Positions 47,809-57,335 of a stretch of 64,000 nt of DNA are shown here, piece after piece. The notes under the pieces were generated by a model, which saw only the letters and a list, made by a program, of their open reading frames with translations, did not search any database and was not told where the DNA came from. Numbering within the stretch: the first letter of the stretch is position 1; each line of letters starts with the position of its first letter. The DNA is taken from NCBI RefSeq assembly GCF_008365385.1, contig NZ_QOVF01000004.1:124001-188000 (forward strand), read 5' to 3'. The stretch comes from Halopseudomonas laoshanensis (GTDB lineage: Bacteria; Pseudomonadota; Gammaproteobacteria; Pseudomonadales; Pseudomonadaceae). The position numbers were made by a program, and so were the translations under genes.

Positions 47809-49377
47809 TCAGCGTAACAGTAAAGTGAGCTGTTGCCCCGGCCGCAAATGACTGCCCAAGGGGTTTTCTTTACGAATGCGGTCAATGCTTATATTGAACT
47901 GTCGGGCAATACTGTATAGCGAATCTCCGGCTTTGACGGTATAGACCATCGAACGGGGACTGGAAGAACCGGCGGTGTTTGCACTAGCCGTGCTGCGGTT
48001 GCCCGGTATGCGCAGGCTCTGACCTACGCTCAGCGAATGATTGGCGTCGATACTATTGTGCTCACGTAGCGCGCTGATACTGACGCCGTGCGCCCGGGAA
48101 ATATTCCACAGGCTGTCGCCGGCTTTGACGCGATACACCGATTGGCTTGCCACTACTTGCGCCGCAGGCTGACGGGGCGCGGCTGGGCCTGCACCCATCT
48201 GCGGCAAAATAAGGGTCTGGCCGATATTGATCACATTGCCGCTGAGCTGGTTGGCATCGCGGATGGCCGGGACGCTCAACTGGTGACGGCGGGCAATCTG
48301 CGACAGGGTGTCGCCCGAGCGCACCTGATAGTGCAGATAACTGACCCGCTCGCTTTCCGGTAGCCGCGCCAGGGCGGTGCTGAACTGCTCAGCCCGGTCC
48401 ACCGGCACCAGCAAGCGGTAGATGCCCTGGGGAGAGGTCATGCGTTGTTTGAACGCGGGGTTGAGCAACATGAAATCTTCAGTGGGCATGTCGGCCAGTT
48501 CGGCGGCCTTGTGCAGGTCCAGCTGACGCTTGATCTCGATTTCAGTGAAGTACGGCGTATCGGCCAGCTCCGGCAGCACCAGGCCATGCAGGCCCGGGCG
48601 ATCGATGATCTGCGACATCGCCAACAGCTTGGGCACGTAGTTCATGGTTTCCTGCGGCAGTTGCAGGTTCCAGTAGTCGGTAGGCAGGCCAAGCTGTTGG
48701 TTACGTTTGATGGCCCGTCCTACACAGCCCTCACCACAGTTATAGGCGGCAATCGCCAGCAACCAATCGCCGCCGAACATGTCGGACAGCTTGCTCAGGT
48801 AATCGAGAGCTGCCTGAGTAGAGGCGGTGATGTCACGGCGCCCGTCGTACCACCAATCCTGGCGCAGGGAGAAGACTTCGCCGGTGGAGGGGATAAACTG
48901 CCAGATGCCGGCCGCGCTGCTGCTGGACATCGCCATGGGGTTGTAGCCGCTTTCCACAAAGGGCAGCAAAGCCAGTTCCAGGGGCATCTGCCGGGCATCC
49001 AACTGCTCCACGACGTAGTGCATATAGCGTTCGGCGCGCGGACTGGTGAGTTCGAAATAGCGTGGTTGAGCAGTATATAAAAGGCGTTGCTGAGTCACCC
49101 GCGGATTGTCGATTGCGCCGGGGTCGAGCATGAAACCCTGACGAATCCGACTCCACAGGGTGTAGACCGATTCGATCTCGTCTGCGCTGCGAGGCGTGCG
49201 CGCGGTACGCAGTAAAGTGATCTGCCGTGCTTCCTTGCGTTCGGCGTCTGTAGGGTTGTTACCCAACCCGGAGCGAGAAGTGCTGGGCGATGACTGGCAA
49301 CCTGCAAGGCCCGCAATCAGCAGGCACGCAAACAGTATTTTTGTGAATGAATACGAGCGTGGATCAGAAAAACACAT
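47809..49377 (-). CDS. mltD: Membrane-bound lytic murein transglycosylase D
   Basis: A 522-residue outer-membrane lipoprotein that cleaves peptidoglycan to 1,6-anhydro products. Lipobox LAGC (about residue 27), SLT domain with the catalytic glutamate in LPFVESGYNP and the following AAGIWQFIPSTG and AYNCGEG, and three C-terminal LysM repeats (about residues 345-390, 410-455 and 475-520: VRSGDTLSQIA, VKAGDSLWNIS, VKAGDSLYSIA). The third repeat ends the protein without a linker. It is oriented with the peptide transporter genes. Confidence 0.94.
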   Translation of the reverse strand: MCFSDPRSYSFTKILFACLLIAGLAGCQSSPSTSRSGLGNNPTDAERKEARQITLLRTARTPRSADEIESVYTLWSRIRQGFMLDPGAIDNPRVTQQRLLYTAQPRYFELTSPRAERYMHYVVEQLDARQMPLELALLPFVESGYNPMAMSSSSAAGIWQFIPSTGEVFSLRQDWWYDGRRDITASTQAALDYLSKLSDMFGGDWLLAIAAYNCGEGCVGRAIKRNQQLGLPTDYWNLQLPQETMNYVPKLLAMSQIIDRPGLHGLVLPELADTPYFTEIEIKRQLDLHKAAELADMPTEDFMLLNPAFKQRMTSPQGIYRLLVPVDRAEQFSTALARLPESERVSYLHYQVRSGDTLSQIARRHQLSVPAIRDANQLSGNVINIGQTLILPQMGAGPAAPRQPAAQVVASQSVYRVKAGDSLWNISRAHGVSISALREHNSIDANHSLSVGQSLRIPGNRSTASANTAGSSSPRSMVYTVKAGDSLYSIARQFNISIDRIRKENPLGSHLRPGQQLTLLLR

Positions 49378-49452
49378 AGGCTGGTCCGTTGAAAATTGGC
49401 TCGATTCTAGGAAGTCACCCTTCGGCGGTCAAGGAACCATTCCACAGAAACC

Positions 49453-50232
49453 TCAGAAGCTGTCTTTCCAGGCCCTGATCCGGGCAAAGGTCGCGACCTC
49501 TGTACCGGCCTCTTCGCCAGCATGGGCCGCCGCCGCGTGGTTCACTTGTGCCACTGCGGAACGCAGAAAGGGGTTGGTTTTCTTCTCCAGGCCAATGCTC
49601 GATGGCAGGGTCATGCGTCCTGCTGCGCGCAGATCATCCACCACTTCGGAGCGCACCTTGATATCGTTGTTTTCAGGCTCGACTGCGCGGGCAAAACGTA
49701 GATTGGCCTGGGTGTACTCATGCGCACAATAAACCCGCGTGTCATCGGGCAGGGCAGCAAGGCGCTGAAGCGAGCGGTGCATTTGTTCGGCCGTCCCCTC
49801 GAATAGCCGGCCGCAGCCGCCAGCGAACAAGGTATCGCCACTCAGCAGCCAGGGTGCACCGGGCTCATTGCAATAGAAGGCAATATGCCCGCGGGTATGG
49901 CCGGGCACGGAGATTACTCGCAGGTCCAGGCCGAAAAGGCTGACTGTTTCATCGTCCACCAATCTGCGATCCAGGCCGGGAATGTCTTCGGCAGCCGGAC
50001 CCCAAACCTTGCAGCCGGTGGCCGCCTTGATGGTGGCCAGGCCGCCGGTATGATCCCGGTGATGGTGGGTGATCAGCATATGCGTCAGATCGTATTCGGG
50101 ATGTCGTCCCAGCCAGGTGATCACCGGGACCGCATCACCAGGATCAACCACCGCGGCGCGGTTGTTCTGGGTGTCGAGAATCAGCCAAATGTAATTGTCC
50201 TGGAAGGCTGGTAATGCTATGAATTCGAGCAT
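49453..50232 (-). CDS. gloB: Hydroxyacylglutathione hydrolase (glyoxalase II)
   Basis: Hydrolyses S-lactoylglutathione in methylglyoxal detoxification. The 259-residue metallo-beta-lactamase-fold protein has the dinuclear metal motif THHHRDHTGG (about residue 52), GHTRGHIAFY, SGDTLFAGGCGRLFEG and the glutathione-binding C-terminus with CAHEYTQANLRFA. The frame extends upstream to 50304, but the ATG at 50232 gives the family start MLEFIALPAFQDNYIW. It is divergent from the methyltransferase-like gene. Confidence 0.94.
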   Translation of the reverse strand: MLEFIALPAFQDNYIWLILDTQNNRAAVVDPGDAVPVITWLGRHPEYDLTHMLITHHHRDHTGGLATIKAATGCKVWGPAAEDIPGLDRRLVDDETVSLFGLDLRVISVPGHTRGHIAFYCNEPGAPWLLSGDTLFAGGCGRLFEGTAEQMHRSLQRLAALPDDTRVYCAHEYTQANLRFARAVEPENNDIKVRSEVVDDLRAAGRMTLPSSIGLEKKTNPFLRSAVAQVNHAAAAHAGEEAGTEVATFARIRAWKDSF

Positions 50233-50334
50233 GTCTAAAGCACCCTGAAAGGAATATGCTTTTATAGTACAGGCGCCGAGTGGCTTGGCAAACCTGGTGC
50301 TCAAGAACTCAGGCGTGACGCCAACGGAGGCTCG

Positions 50335-51108
50335 ATGTTGATTGATGACCGGTCCGGCTCCATCAGCCAGGCCGACTTGATGGACCTGCTAAGAGTGGCC
50401 CGCGGTTGGCTGGACACGCCCGCCGGAGTAATGCTGCTGCAGTCTCAGCAGGTGGTGATCGAGGAGGCGTTGCAGCGCTGCTTTGGACAGCATCTGGTGC
50501 AATATGGGCTGGCCCCGTCGTTGCTTGATGGCAGTCAGGAGGTGTTGCGTAATCGCTGGCATTTCGATCTGATTGCCGAGCCGCCCGCCATGCCTTTACA
50601 GGAAGATCAATGGCCGTTCGCTGCGCAGTCGCTGGACGTGGTGCTGCTGCACCACGGCCTGGACTTCTGCCTCTCGCCACGCACCTTGTTACGTGAAGCC
50701 AGTCAGGCGGTGCGCGCTGGCGGTCACATAATTATTCTTGGCTTCAATCCCTGGAGTAGCTGGGGGCTGAATCATTTCGCCGGCCGCAGTTGGCTGAGTG
50801 AGGCCGGGTTTGTCAGTCCGGCGCGCCTTGCCGACTGGTTGGAAGTCCTGGGTTTTGCTGTGGAGAAACGCATTAATGGGTGCTATCGTCCGCCGCTTGC
50901 CACACAGAAGTGGCTGGACAGGATGGTCTTTCTCGAGCGTTTCGGGGAACGGCATAATCTACCGGTGGGCGGCTTCTACTGCCTGATCGCACGCCGGCAA
51001 ATGTACGGAGTAACTCCGCGCAAGCAGCCCGCCAGAGCCTTTCCAGCCTTGAATTTGCCGCCCCTGACGGTGGGTACCCGGCGCACGCAGAAACGGAAGA
51101 GTGAATGA
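50335..51108 (+). CDS. Methyltransferase-like protein (YafS type)
   Basis: A 257-residue protein whose middle resembles the class I SAM methyltransferase core ([43 protein letters not shown]), the position and order gloB/yafS/rnhA/dnaQ being the same as in E. coli. The glycine-rich motif I normally found near the N-terminus is not recognisable, so SAM binding is doubtful. The C-terminal end is basic and probably disordered. Start at ATG 50335 with GGAGG 4 bases before. The stop overlaps the rnhA start by 4 bases (ATGA). No substrate is known. Confidence 0.83.
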   Translation: MLIDDRSGSISQADLMDLLRVARGWLDTPAGVMLLQSQQVVIEEALQRCFGQHLVQYGLAPSLLDGSQEVLRNRWHFDLIAEPPAMPLQEDQWPFAAQSLDVVLLHHGLDFCLSPRTLLREASQAVRAGGHIIILGFNPWSSWGLNHFAGRSWLSEAGFVSPARLADWLEVLGFAVEKRINGCYRPPLATQKWLDRMVFLERFGERHNLPVGGFYCLIARRQMYGVTPRKQPARAFPALNLPPLTVGTRRTQKRKSE

Positions 51109-51566
51109 CGCACACGATCGAGATTTTTACCGACGGGGCCTGCAAGGGTAATCCCGGACCCGGTGGCTGGGGCGTATTGCTGCGCCTGGGCGAGCACGAA
51201 AAATCGCTGTACGGCGGCGAGTTGCAGACGACCAACAATCGCATGGAGCTCACCGCGGCGATCCGCGGGTTGGAAGCGCTGAAAAAGCCGGCGCCGGTAT
51301 TGCTCACCACCGATTCGGAATACGTGATGAAAGGCATTCGTGAATGGATGCCGAACTGGAAAAAGCGCGGTTGGAAAACGGCCAGCCGCCAACCGGTGAA
51401 GAATGCCGACCTGTGGATGCAGCTCGATGCGTTAGTCAATCAGCATCAGGTGGAGTGGCGATGGGTCAAAGGCCACAGCGGCCATAGAGAAAACGATCTG
51501 GCTGACGAGTTGGCCAATCTGGGAGTGCAGGACGTGCTGGCGAAACGGAGTCCGAAACATGCGTGA
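51105..51566 (+). CDS. rnhA: Ribonuclease HI
   Basis: Removes RNA from RNA-DNA hybrids. The 153-residue protein has all four acidic active-site residues: Asp in [15 protein letters not shown], Glu in NNRMELTAA, Asp in LTTDSEYV and Asp in NDLADELAN, plus the basic handle [14 protein letters not shown] region ([11 protein letters not shown]). It overlaps the methyltransferase-like gene by 4 bases and dnaQ by 8 bases, so all three are coupled. Confidence 0.96.
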   Translation: MTHTIEIFTDGACKGNPGPGGWGVLLRLGEHEKSLYGGELQTTNNRMELTAAIRGLEALKKPAPVLLTTDSEYVMKGIREWMPNWKKRGWKTASRQPVKNADLWMQLDALVNQHQVEWRWVKGHSGHRENDLADELANLGVQDVLAKRSPKHA

Positions 51567-52281
51567 AGTGGTACTCGACACGGAAACAACCGGCATCGAT
51601 CCCAAGGACGGCCACCGCATCATCGAGATCGGCTGCGTCGAACTACTTGATCGGCGCCTGACCGGCCGGCATTTCCACGTCTACATCAATCCCGAACGGG
51701 AAGTGGAAGAAGGTGCGTTCGCGGTCCACGGCATCAGCGACGAGTTTCTGTCCGACAAGCCATTGTTTGCCGACGTAGCCAATGACTTCATGCAGTTCGT
51801 CAAAGGCGCCCGGCTGGTCATCCACAACGCAGCGTTCGATATCGGCTTTCTGGATATGGAGCTGGAACGCCTCGGCGGTCTGCTCGGCAAGATGGGCGAT
51901 CATTGCGGCGTGGTTGATACGCTGATGATGGCCCGGGAGAAGCATCCTGGTCAGCGCAATAGTCTGGATGCGCTGTGCAAGCGCTACATGGTCGACAACT
52001 CCCAGCGCGACCTGCACGGCGCTTTGCTCGACGCGGAGATTCTGGCTGACGTTTACCTGACCATGACCGGCGGCCAGACGGCACTGCTGTTGGCCGGGCA
52101 GGGCGCAGAAAGCGACACCAATAGCCACGGCGTGACCAGTATCCGCCGGCTCGACTCGAGCAAGCGCGGCGCCCTAAAAGTGGTCATGCCCAGCCCGGCT
52201 GAACTGGATGCGCATACCGAGCGGCTCGCGGCGATCGAAAAGGCCGCCGGGTTTGTGGTGTGGGAGGGTTCGGCCGGATAG
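51559..52281 (+). CDS. dnaQ: DNA polymerase III epsilon subunit (3'-5' proofreading exonuclease)
   Basis: A 240-residue DEDDh exonuclease: Exo[10 protein letters not shown], Exo[15 protein letters not shown], Exo[18 protein letters not shown], and the C-terminal tail that binds the alpha subunit. The start overlaps rnhA by 8 bases. The last codons and TAG stop form the first unit of a 14-base tandem repeat, so its C-terminus (GSAG) may have been trimmed or set by the repeat. Confidence 0.95.
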   Translation: MREVVLDTETTGIDPKDGHRIIEIGCVELLDRRLTGRHFHVYINPEREVEEGAFAVHGISDEFLSDKPLFADVANDFMQFVKGARLVIHNAAFDIGFLDMELERLGGLLGKMGDHCGVVDTLMMAREKHPGQRNSLDALCKRYMVDNSQRDLHGALLDAEILADVYLTMTGGQTALLLAGQGAESDTNSHGVTSIRRLDSSKRGALKVVMPSPAELDAHTERLAAIEKAAGFVVWEGSAG

Positions 52282-52340
52282 GTCCGGCCGGGTAGGCTCG
52301 GCCGGATAGGTTCCGCCAGATAGCCCCGGCCGTTAGGTCC
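52271..52340. repeat. Five imperfect 14-base tandem repeats at the dnaQ end
   Basis: Units close to cggccggataggtt start at 52271, 52285, 52299, 52314 and 52327; the first three are nearly identical and the last two decayed. Each unit carries a TAG or TAGG. The array begins inside the dnaQ stop region and ends 145 bases before the crotonase gene. Each unit is rich in cggccg, which could form hairpins. Confidence 0.75.
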
Positions 52341-52485
52341 CACGAACAGATCGGCCGAATGCTGGCTTTTTGCTTCACCCAGTACCCGAGCAGCCTGAGC
52401 TATGCCATTGATCCTTAATGCTTGTTATAGTCTGGTTTGAACACATTATCGCCGCGTTTGGCTAAAGTATCCCGGGAGCGCAGTC

Positions 52486-53298
52486 ATGCCTGAGTATCAA
52501 ACCCTGCTGGTGGAACAAACCGGCAATATTGCCCACATTCAGATCAATCGGCCTGACAAGGTCAATGCGATGAATAAGGCCTTCTGGGAAGAGATTATCC
52601 AGGCTTTTGACTGGGTAGACCGCACCGACAGCGTTCGCGTGGTGGTCGTCTCCGGAGCGGGCAAGCACTTCTCCGCGGGCATCGATTTGCAGCTGCTGGC
52701 TCAGGCGTCTTCCGAGATGGGCAAGGACATTGGCCGTAACGCCGAGATCATTCGCCGCAACGTGTTGCGCCTGCAAACCTCGTTCAATGTCATCGACACC
52801 TGCCGCAAGCCCGTCATCGCCGCCATTCATGGCTACTGTATTGGTGGCGCCATTGATCTGATCAGCGCCTGCGACATGCGTTATTCCACCCCTGATGCGC
52901 ATTTTTCCATCAAGGAAATTGACATGGGCATGGCCGCGGATGTCGGTACTTTACAAAGATTGCCCCACCTCATTGGTGATGGCATGATGCGGGAGCTGGC
53001 CTACACTGGCCGTGCCTTTGACGGCGATGAGGCGGCGCGCATGGGGCTGGTCAACAGAACTTTTGCCGATCATGCCGAGCTGCTTTCGGGCGTCATGGCG
53101 GTGGCAGGTGAGATTGCCAGCAAATCACCGCTGGCCATACGCGGTACCAAGGAAATGATTCGCTATAGTCGCGACCACAGTGTTGAAGATGGTCTCAACT
53201 ATATAGCTACATGGAATGCAGCAATGCTTCAATCCGAAGATCTGAAGCTGGCCATGATGGCGCATATGGCTAAAAAGACCGCTGATTTCGCAGACTGA
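52486..53298 (+). CDS. Crotonase-family protein, probable delta3,5-delta2,4-dienoyl-CoA isomerase
   Basis: A 270-residue crotonase-fold enzyme. The oxyanion-hole blocks are GAGKHFSAGIDLQLL and HGYCIGGAIDLISACDMRY. The segment FSIKEIDMGMAADVGTLQRLP carries a Glu and an Asp in the positions used by dienoyl-CoA isomerase (ECH1), and the ACDMRY aspartate is also present, so it is more likely an isomerase for odd-position double bonds than a hydratase. It would help beta-oxidation of unsaturated fatty acids. Starts at ATG 52486 behind GGGAG. Confidence 0.88.
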   Translation: MPEYQTLLVEQTGNIAHIQINRPDKVNAMNKAFWEEIIQAFDWVDRTDSVRVVVVSGAGKHFSAGIDLQLLAQASSEMGKDIGRNAEIIRRNVLRLQTSFNVIDTCRKPVIAAIHGYCIGGAIDLISACDMRYSTPDAHFSIKEIDMGMAADVGTLQRLPHLIGDGMMRELAYTGRAFDGDEAARMGLVNRTFADHAELLSGVMAVAGEIASKSPLAIRGTKEMIRYSRDHSVEDGLNYIATWNAAMLQSEDLKLAMMAHMAKKTADFAD

Positions 53299-53340
53299 GG
53301 CGGTCAGGGCACAGCAGGGACGGTGGGGAGACACAATACG

Positions 53341-55014
53341 ATGTTAACAGGCGCCACATCATTAGATCTTGTCAGGGAAGAGCTCTTCACCAGCATGGGT
53401 GAAGTGGAAGATCTGCTCCAGCAGTTTCTGGAAGACCGCCACAATGGCAGCTTGCTGCAACAGGCCATCGAGGGGCTGCAGCAGCTGCGCGGCACCCTGA
53501 CGTTGATCGAGCTGCGCGGTGCAGCCTTGCTGCTGGCAGAGATGATCGCGCTGGCCACGGATATTCCCGAGCATGACGGCACCGATCGCAACGAACCGCT
53601 TTCGGCGTTGTGCGACAGCCTGTTTTTGCTCGAACGTTATTTGCAGCAGTGCCGGCACCAGGGTTTTGAACGACCGGAGCTGTTGCTGCCCACCATCAAT
53701 CAATTACGCGCCAATCGCCCCGGCGTTCCGGCGTTGTCGGATAGCCACTTCTATAGCCTGACCGCAGAATCTCTGCCATTGACATTGCGTGGCCAGCAAG
53801 AGCAGCAGCCACTCGATGGCCGTACCTTCAATCGTCTGCGGCAAATGTACCAGTTGGGCTTGCTGGGCATGATCCGTGATGATGGTCTGGCCGCTTCCGC
53901 GCCGCTGATGCAGCGTGCTTTGGTGCGCTGGCAGTCAACGCTGGACCCAAGCGCTGCAACCTTATGCTGGGTTGCGGCCGCCGCGCTGGAAGCCATCGAA
54001 AAGACCCCGTTGCAGTTGTCGTCGCCGCGCAAACGGCTTTTCTCGCAGCTCGATCGTGAGATCAAGAAGCGTGCCGTGCGTCAGCCATCGCCGGCGCCAG
54101 CCAACAACCCCGAACTGCTTCGCGAATTGGCTTTTCTTGTAGCGCTTGGCGATGCCTCTTGTGAACGCTGTGAAGAAGTCAAAGCGGCCCTGAGGTTGCC
54201 CGATACCGGCTATACCGAGCTGGAGCTGCAGTCCTCATTCCATCGCCTGCGTGGGCCGGGTGTGGATGTCATGCGCTCGGTGGCGGAAGCGCTACGCGAA
54301 GAACTCACGGCGATCAAAGACCTGCTTGACCTGCTGGCGAGAAACGCCGGCGATCCGGAGCAATCGCTGGAAACGCTGGGCGGCGCGCTTCAGCGTCTCT
54401 GGAAGACGCTGTCGATGCTTGACTTGCCAGAAGCCGCTGCGGCTATCGAAGCGGCGGCCGAGCAACTCAGCAGCTGGAAGAGTGCCGACATAGAGCTGCT
54501 TGAACAAATAGCCGACGCGGTACTTATGGCGGAAACCGCGGTGAATCGTCTGGACGAGCGGGGCAGCGATGTGGGTCCGGTACCCGGTTCGGTCCCGGGT
54601 GACAGCAAGGAGCCGGTCGAGCTGAAAGAAGCACGCATCGTGCTGATCGAAGAGTCCCAGGCCGGTCTTTCTCTGGCCAAGCGTGCAATCACCGCTTACA
54701 TGGAATCAGGCAACGACATCATGCATTTGATGAACGTACCCTCTACCCTGGAAACCGTGCGCGGCGGTCTGATATTTTTGGGCATGACCCGAGCAGCGAG
54801 TATCATCAATTTGTCCGGCCGTTTTATTCAGGAAGTCATGCTTGAGCGCCGCGACGTCCCCAAGGCCCAGCAATTGGAAGTATTGGCTGACGCTTTGACC
54901 AGCATCGAATTCTATCTGGAGTCGGCCGAACGCTCCGCCGTCGCCACCACCGATGTATTGACCCTGGCCGAAGAAAGTCTGGCTGAACTGGGCTACACCC
55001 TGGCAGGACCCTAA
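53341..55014 (+). CDS. fimL: Type IV pilus regulatory protein FimL
   Basis: A 557-residue soluble protein resembling the N-terminal part of the ChpA/PilL chemotaxis kinase; FimL is known in Pseudomonas to support type IV pilus assembly and cAMP signalling. Hpt-like helix patterns occur near residues 40-55 (GLQQLRGTLTLI), 290-325 and 462-490 (LETVRGGLIFLGM). In the first and last the phosphorylatable histidine position holds Gln47 and Glu471. The frame reaches a GTG at 53323, but ATG 53341 behind GGGGAG is preferred. It precedes nudC by 5 bases. Confidence 0.85.
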   Translation: MLTGATSLDLVREELFTSMGEVEDLLQQFLEDRHNGSLLQQAIEGLQQLRGTLTLIELRGAALLLAEMIALATDIPEHDGTDRNEPLSALCDSLFLLERYLQQCRHQGFERPELLLPTINQLRANRPGVPALSDSHFYSLTAESLPLTLRGQQEQQPLDGRTFNRLRQMYQLGLLGMIRDDGLAASAPLMQRALVRWQSTLDPSAATLCWVAAAALEAIEKTPLQLSSPRKRLFSQLDREIKKRAVRQPSPAPANNPELLRELAFLVALGDASCERCEEVKAALRLPDTGYTELELQSSFHRLRGPGVDVMRSVAEALREELTAIKDLLDLLARNAGDPEQSLETLGGALQRLWKTLSMLDLPEAAAAIEAAAEQLSSWKSADIELLEQIADAVLMAETAVNRLDERGSDVGPVPGSVPGDSKEPVELKEARIVLIEESQAGLSLAKRAITAYMESGNDIMHLMNVPSTLETVRGGLIFLGMTRAASIINLSGRFIQEVMLERRDVPKAQQLEVLADALTSIEFYLESAERSAVATTDVLTLAEESLAELGYTLAGP

Positions 55015-55019
55015 GTAGC

Positions 55020-55859
55020 ATGAAACAGAGTGACAAACGCTTTATCGCCGCAACGCGCACAGCGAAGATCCAAGACAATGACCTGGTTGTGGTTTTCCAT
55101 GAACAGAAATTCGCCATGTACCAGGGTCGCTTCCTGCACGACCCGGACAGCATGCGCTTTCTCGGCAACACCGATTTTCATCTACTGATTGGCCATCTGG
55201 ATAATACCGCGTGTCATCTGCTGCGCATCAGCGATCCGGTGGACCTGCCCGGTCTTAGTTGGCATGGCCTGCGCACGCTGATCGGACAGGTGGATGATGA
55301 CGTATATCGTTTGCTTGGTCTGGCGCAACAGTTGGAGGCCTGGTACGACAGCCATCGCTTCTGCGGCCGCTGCGGTGCCACCATGCAACCGCGGGGCGAA
55401 GAGCGGGCCATGGAGTGTTCCGCCTGTGATCTGCGTCAGTACCCGAAATTGGCGCCATGCATCATAGTGCTGATTACTCGTGGTGATGAGGTGCTGCTGG
55501 CTCGTTCACCGCATTTTCGTCCCGGCTTTTTCAGTACCCTGGCCGGCTTTATCGAGCCAGGCGAGTCGGTCGAGGAATGTCTGCATCGTGAGGTGATGGA
55601 AGAAGTCGGCGTCGAAGTGGATCAGCTTGAATATCTCGGCAGCCAGAACTGGCCCTTCCCGAACTCCTTGATGATGGGCTTCCACGCCCGTTACGTTAGT
55701 GGTGATATCGTTCCGCAACCCGGTGAGATTGAAGAGGCCGGTTGGTGGTACGTGGACGATCTGCCGGGCATTCCACCACCTGGGTCCATCTCGCGCTGGT
55801 TGATAGACTGCCACCTGGCCCGCCGGCGCGGCCAACCCCTTCCACCTGTGCCGGCCTGA
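55020..55859 (+). CDS. nudC: NADH pyrophosphatase NudC (mRNA decapping)
   Basis: A 279-residue Nudix hydrolase that cleaves NADH and removes NAD caps from RNA. It has a zinc ribbon (CGRCG and CSAC, about residues 118-138), the Nudix box GFIEPGESVEECLHREVMEEVG and the NudC-specific SQNWPFPNS downstream. The N-terminal domain (about 1-115) is the variable one. Start ATG 55020 lies just after the fimL stop. Confidence 0.94.
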   Translation: MKQSDKRFIAATRTAKIQDNDLVVVFHEQKFAMYQGRFLHDPDSMRFLGNTDFHLLIGHLDNTACHLLRISDPVDLPGLSWHGLRTLIGQVDDDVYRLLGLAQQLEAWYDSHRFCGRCGATMQPRGEERAMECSACDLRQYPKLAPCIIVLITRGDEVLLARSPHFRPGFFSTLAGFIEPGESVEECLHREVMEEVGVEVDQLEYLGSQNWPFPNSLMMGFHARYVSGDIVPQPGEIEEAGWWYVDDLPGIPPPGSISRWLIDCHLARRRGQPLPPVPA

Positions 55860-55876
55860 TCTGGCCTGGAGATATC

Positions 55877-56524
55877 ATGCTGTACTACGGATTGGCCGCC
55901 TTGCTGGGCGTGGTATCGCTGTTGATTCTCGGCGCTGTGATCGCAAAGGGTTGGCGAGTTGAGTGGTTGTGGTCCTGGTTGAAAGGCAATCTGCTGTTGT
56001 TGTCGCTGCTGGTCGGGCTGATCCTGGCCCTGGCTGCGTGGGATTTGCATCAATTCAAACCAGTCCAGATGGGCAACAACGTGGGCACGCTGACGTTTAT
56101 CGAAGTCGCGCCGCAGCAATTCAATGTCCAGTTGAGCTCCCACGATGACCTGCGCCTGAAGTTGGAGGGCGACCTGTGGGAAATGGACGTACAGGTGTTG
56201 CGCTGGCGGGGCTTGGGTTATGCCATCGGACTGCAGGATGGGTATCGGCTGCATCGGCTGGCCGGACGCTATCTGGCGCTTGAACAGCAGCGCGATGCTC
56301 TGCCGCCGCAGCAGGATATATTGCATGGCACGCCGAGCTGGCGCGATTTATGGTATTGGTTGGACAGGTTGGGTACGCAGTCGCTGCTGGAGGCGGATGC
56401 CTTCACCTTGCGCTTCATTCCCATGGTGGACGGTGCCACCTTCAATCTTGAGATCGGGGCGACCGGCTTGACGCCGGTGCCTATGAACGAGGCCGCGGCA
56501 GAGGCTCTCGAACGTTTCGAGTAA
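55877..56524 (+). CDS. Conserved hypothetical membrane protein
   Basis: A 215-residue protein with two N-terminal hydrophobic helices (about residues 3-22 and 36-55) joined by a short loop (KGWRVEWLWSWLKG), then a soluble region without known motifs (periplasmic or cytoplasmic domain, side not clear), ending in an acidic helix. I do not recognise a family; it occurs next to nudC in pseudomonads from memory, sometimes labelled 'multidrug efflux', for which I see no evidence. Starts at ATG 55877 after TGGAGA. Convergent with the SDR gene. Confidence 0.75.
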   Translation: MLYYGLAALLGVVSLLILGAVIAKGWRVEWLWSWLKGNLLLLSLLVGLILALAAWDLHQFKPVQMGNNVGTLTFIEVAPQQFNVQLSSHDDLRLKLEGDLWEMDVQVLRWRGLGYAIGLQDGYRLHRLAGRYLALEQQRDALPPQQDILHGTPSWRDLWYWLDRLGTQSLLEADAFTLRFIPMVDGATFNLEIGATGLTPVPMNEAAAEALERFE

Positions 56525-56547
56525 CCTCCGCGCGGTAGCGCTATCTC

Positions 56548-57315
56548 TCAGGCGAGCATGCCGCCATCAACGTTGATAGCTGCACCAGTGGTGTAGCTGG
56601 ACGCATCACTGACCAGATACAAAACGGTACCGGCCATTTCGCTTGGATCGGCTGCGCGGCGCAGCGGAATGCGCTGCAGAGCCATCTTCAGGATCGAATC
56701 ATTGGTGGTCAGCGCCGAGGCAAACTTGGTATCGGTCAGGCCTGGCAGCAGGGCGTTGCAACGGATGCCGAACTGCGCACACTCCTTGGCAAACACCTTG
56801 GTCATATTGATCACCGCAGCTTTGGTGATCGAGTAGATGCCCTGCATGTCACCAGGCACCATGCCGTTCACGGACGCTACGTTCAGAATCGCGCCGCCAC
56901 CGTTCTCACGCATCAATTTGCCGGCTTCAACTGACATGAAGAAGTAGCCGCGGATGTTCACGTCTACCGTCTTCTGGAACGCTGTCAGGTCGGTATCCAG
57001 CACGTTGCCGAAATAGGGGTTGGTGGCCGCGTTGTTAACCAGGATATCCAGCTTGCCAAACTGGCTGCGGATGGTTTCGACGGTGGCGGTAATCTGCGCC
57101 ATCTCGCCGATATGGCAGGCCATGGCGGTGGCTTTGCCGCCAGCGGCGACAATCGCGTCAGCCACTTCCTGGCAGCCTTCAATCTTGCGGCTGGTCACAA
57201 TCACGTGGGCGCCTTGTTGGGCCAGCAGTTTGGCGATGGACTCGCCAATGCCACGGCTGGCGCCGGTTACCAGGGCTACTTTACCGTCCAGATCAAACAA
57301 TTGAGTCTTTTGCAT
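56548..57315 (-). CDS. Short-chain dehydrogenase/reductase
   Basis: A 255-residue classical SDR: cofactor motif GASRGIGESIA (about residue 18), NNAATNP, catalytic Ser (NVASVNG), Tyr and Lys (YSITKAA) and the ending GAAINVDGGMLA. Substrate unknown. It follows the APH-like kinase gene by 20 bases on the same strand, so they are one transcript; the upstream region of that transcript carries a PsrA-like fatty acid operator, which suggests an acyl-CoA or hydroxyacyl substrate (inference). Confidence 0.9.
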   Translation of the reverse strand: MQKTQLFDLDGKVALVTGASRGIGESIAKLLAQQGAHVIVTSRKIEGCQEVADAIVAAGGKATAMACHIGEMAQITATVETIRSQFGKLDILVNNAATNPYFGNVLDTDLTAFQKTVDVNIRGYFFMSVEAGKLMRENGGGAILNVASVNGMVPGDMQGIYSITKAAVINMTKVFAKECAQFGIRCNALLPGLTDTKFASALTTNDSILKMALQRIPLRRAADPSEMAGTVLYLVSDASSYTTGAAINVDGGMLA

Positions 57316-57335
57316 GGGGTGTCCTCTTCTTAAGC

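Noticed and set aside
52271-52340. CRISPR array
   Set aside because: The repeats are 14 bases, directly adjacent and without spacers, and no cas gene is in the window.
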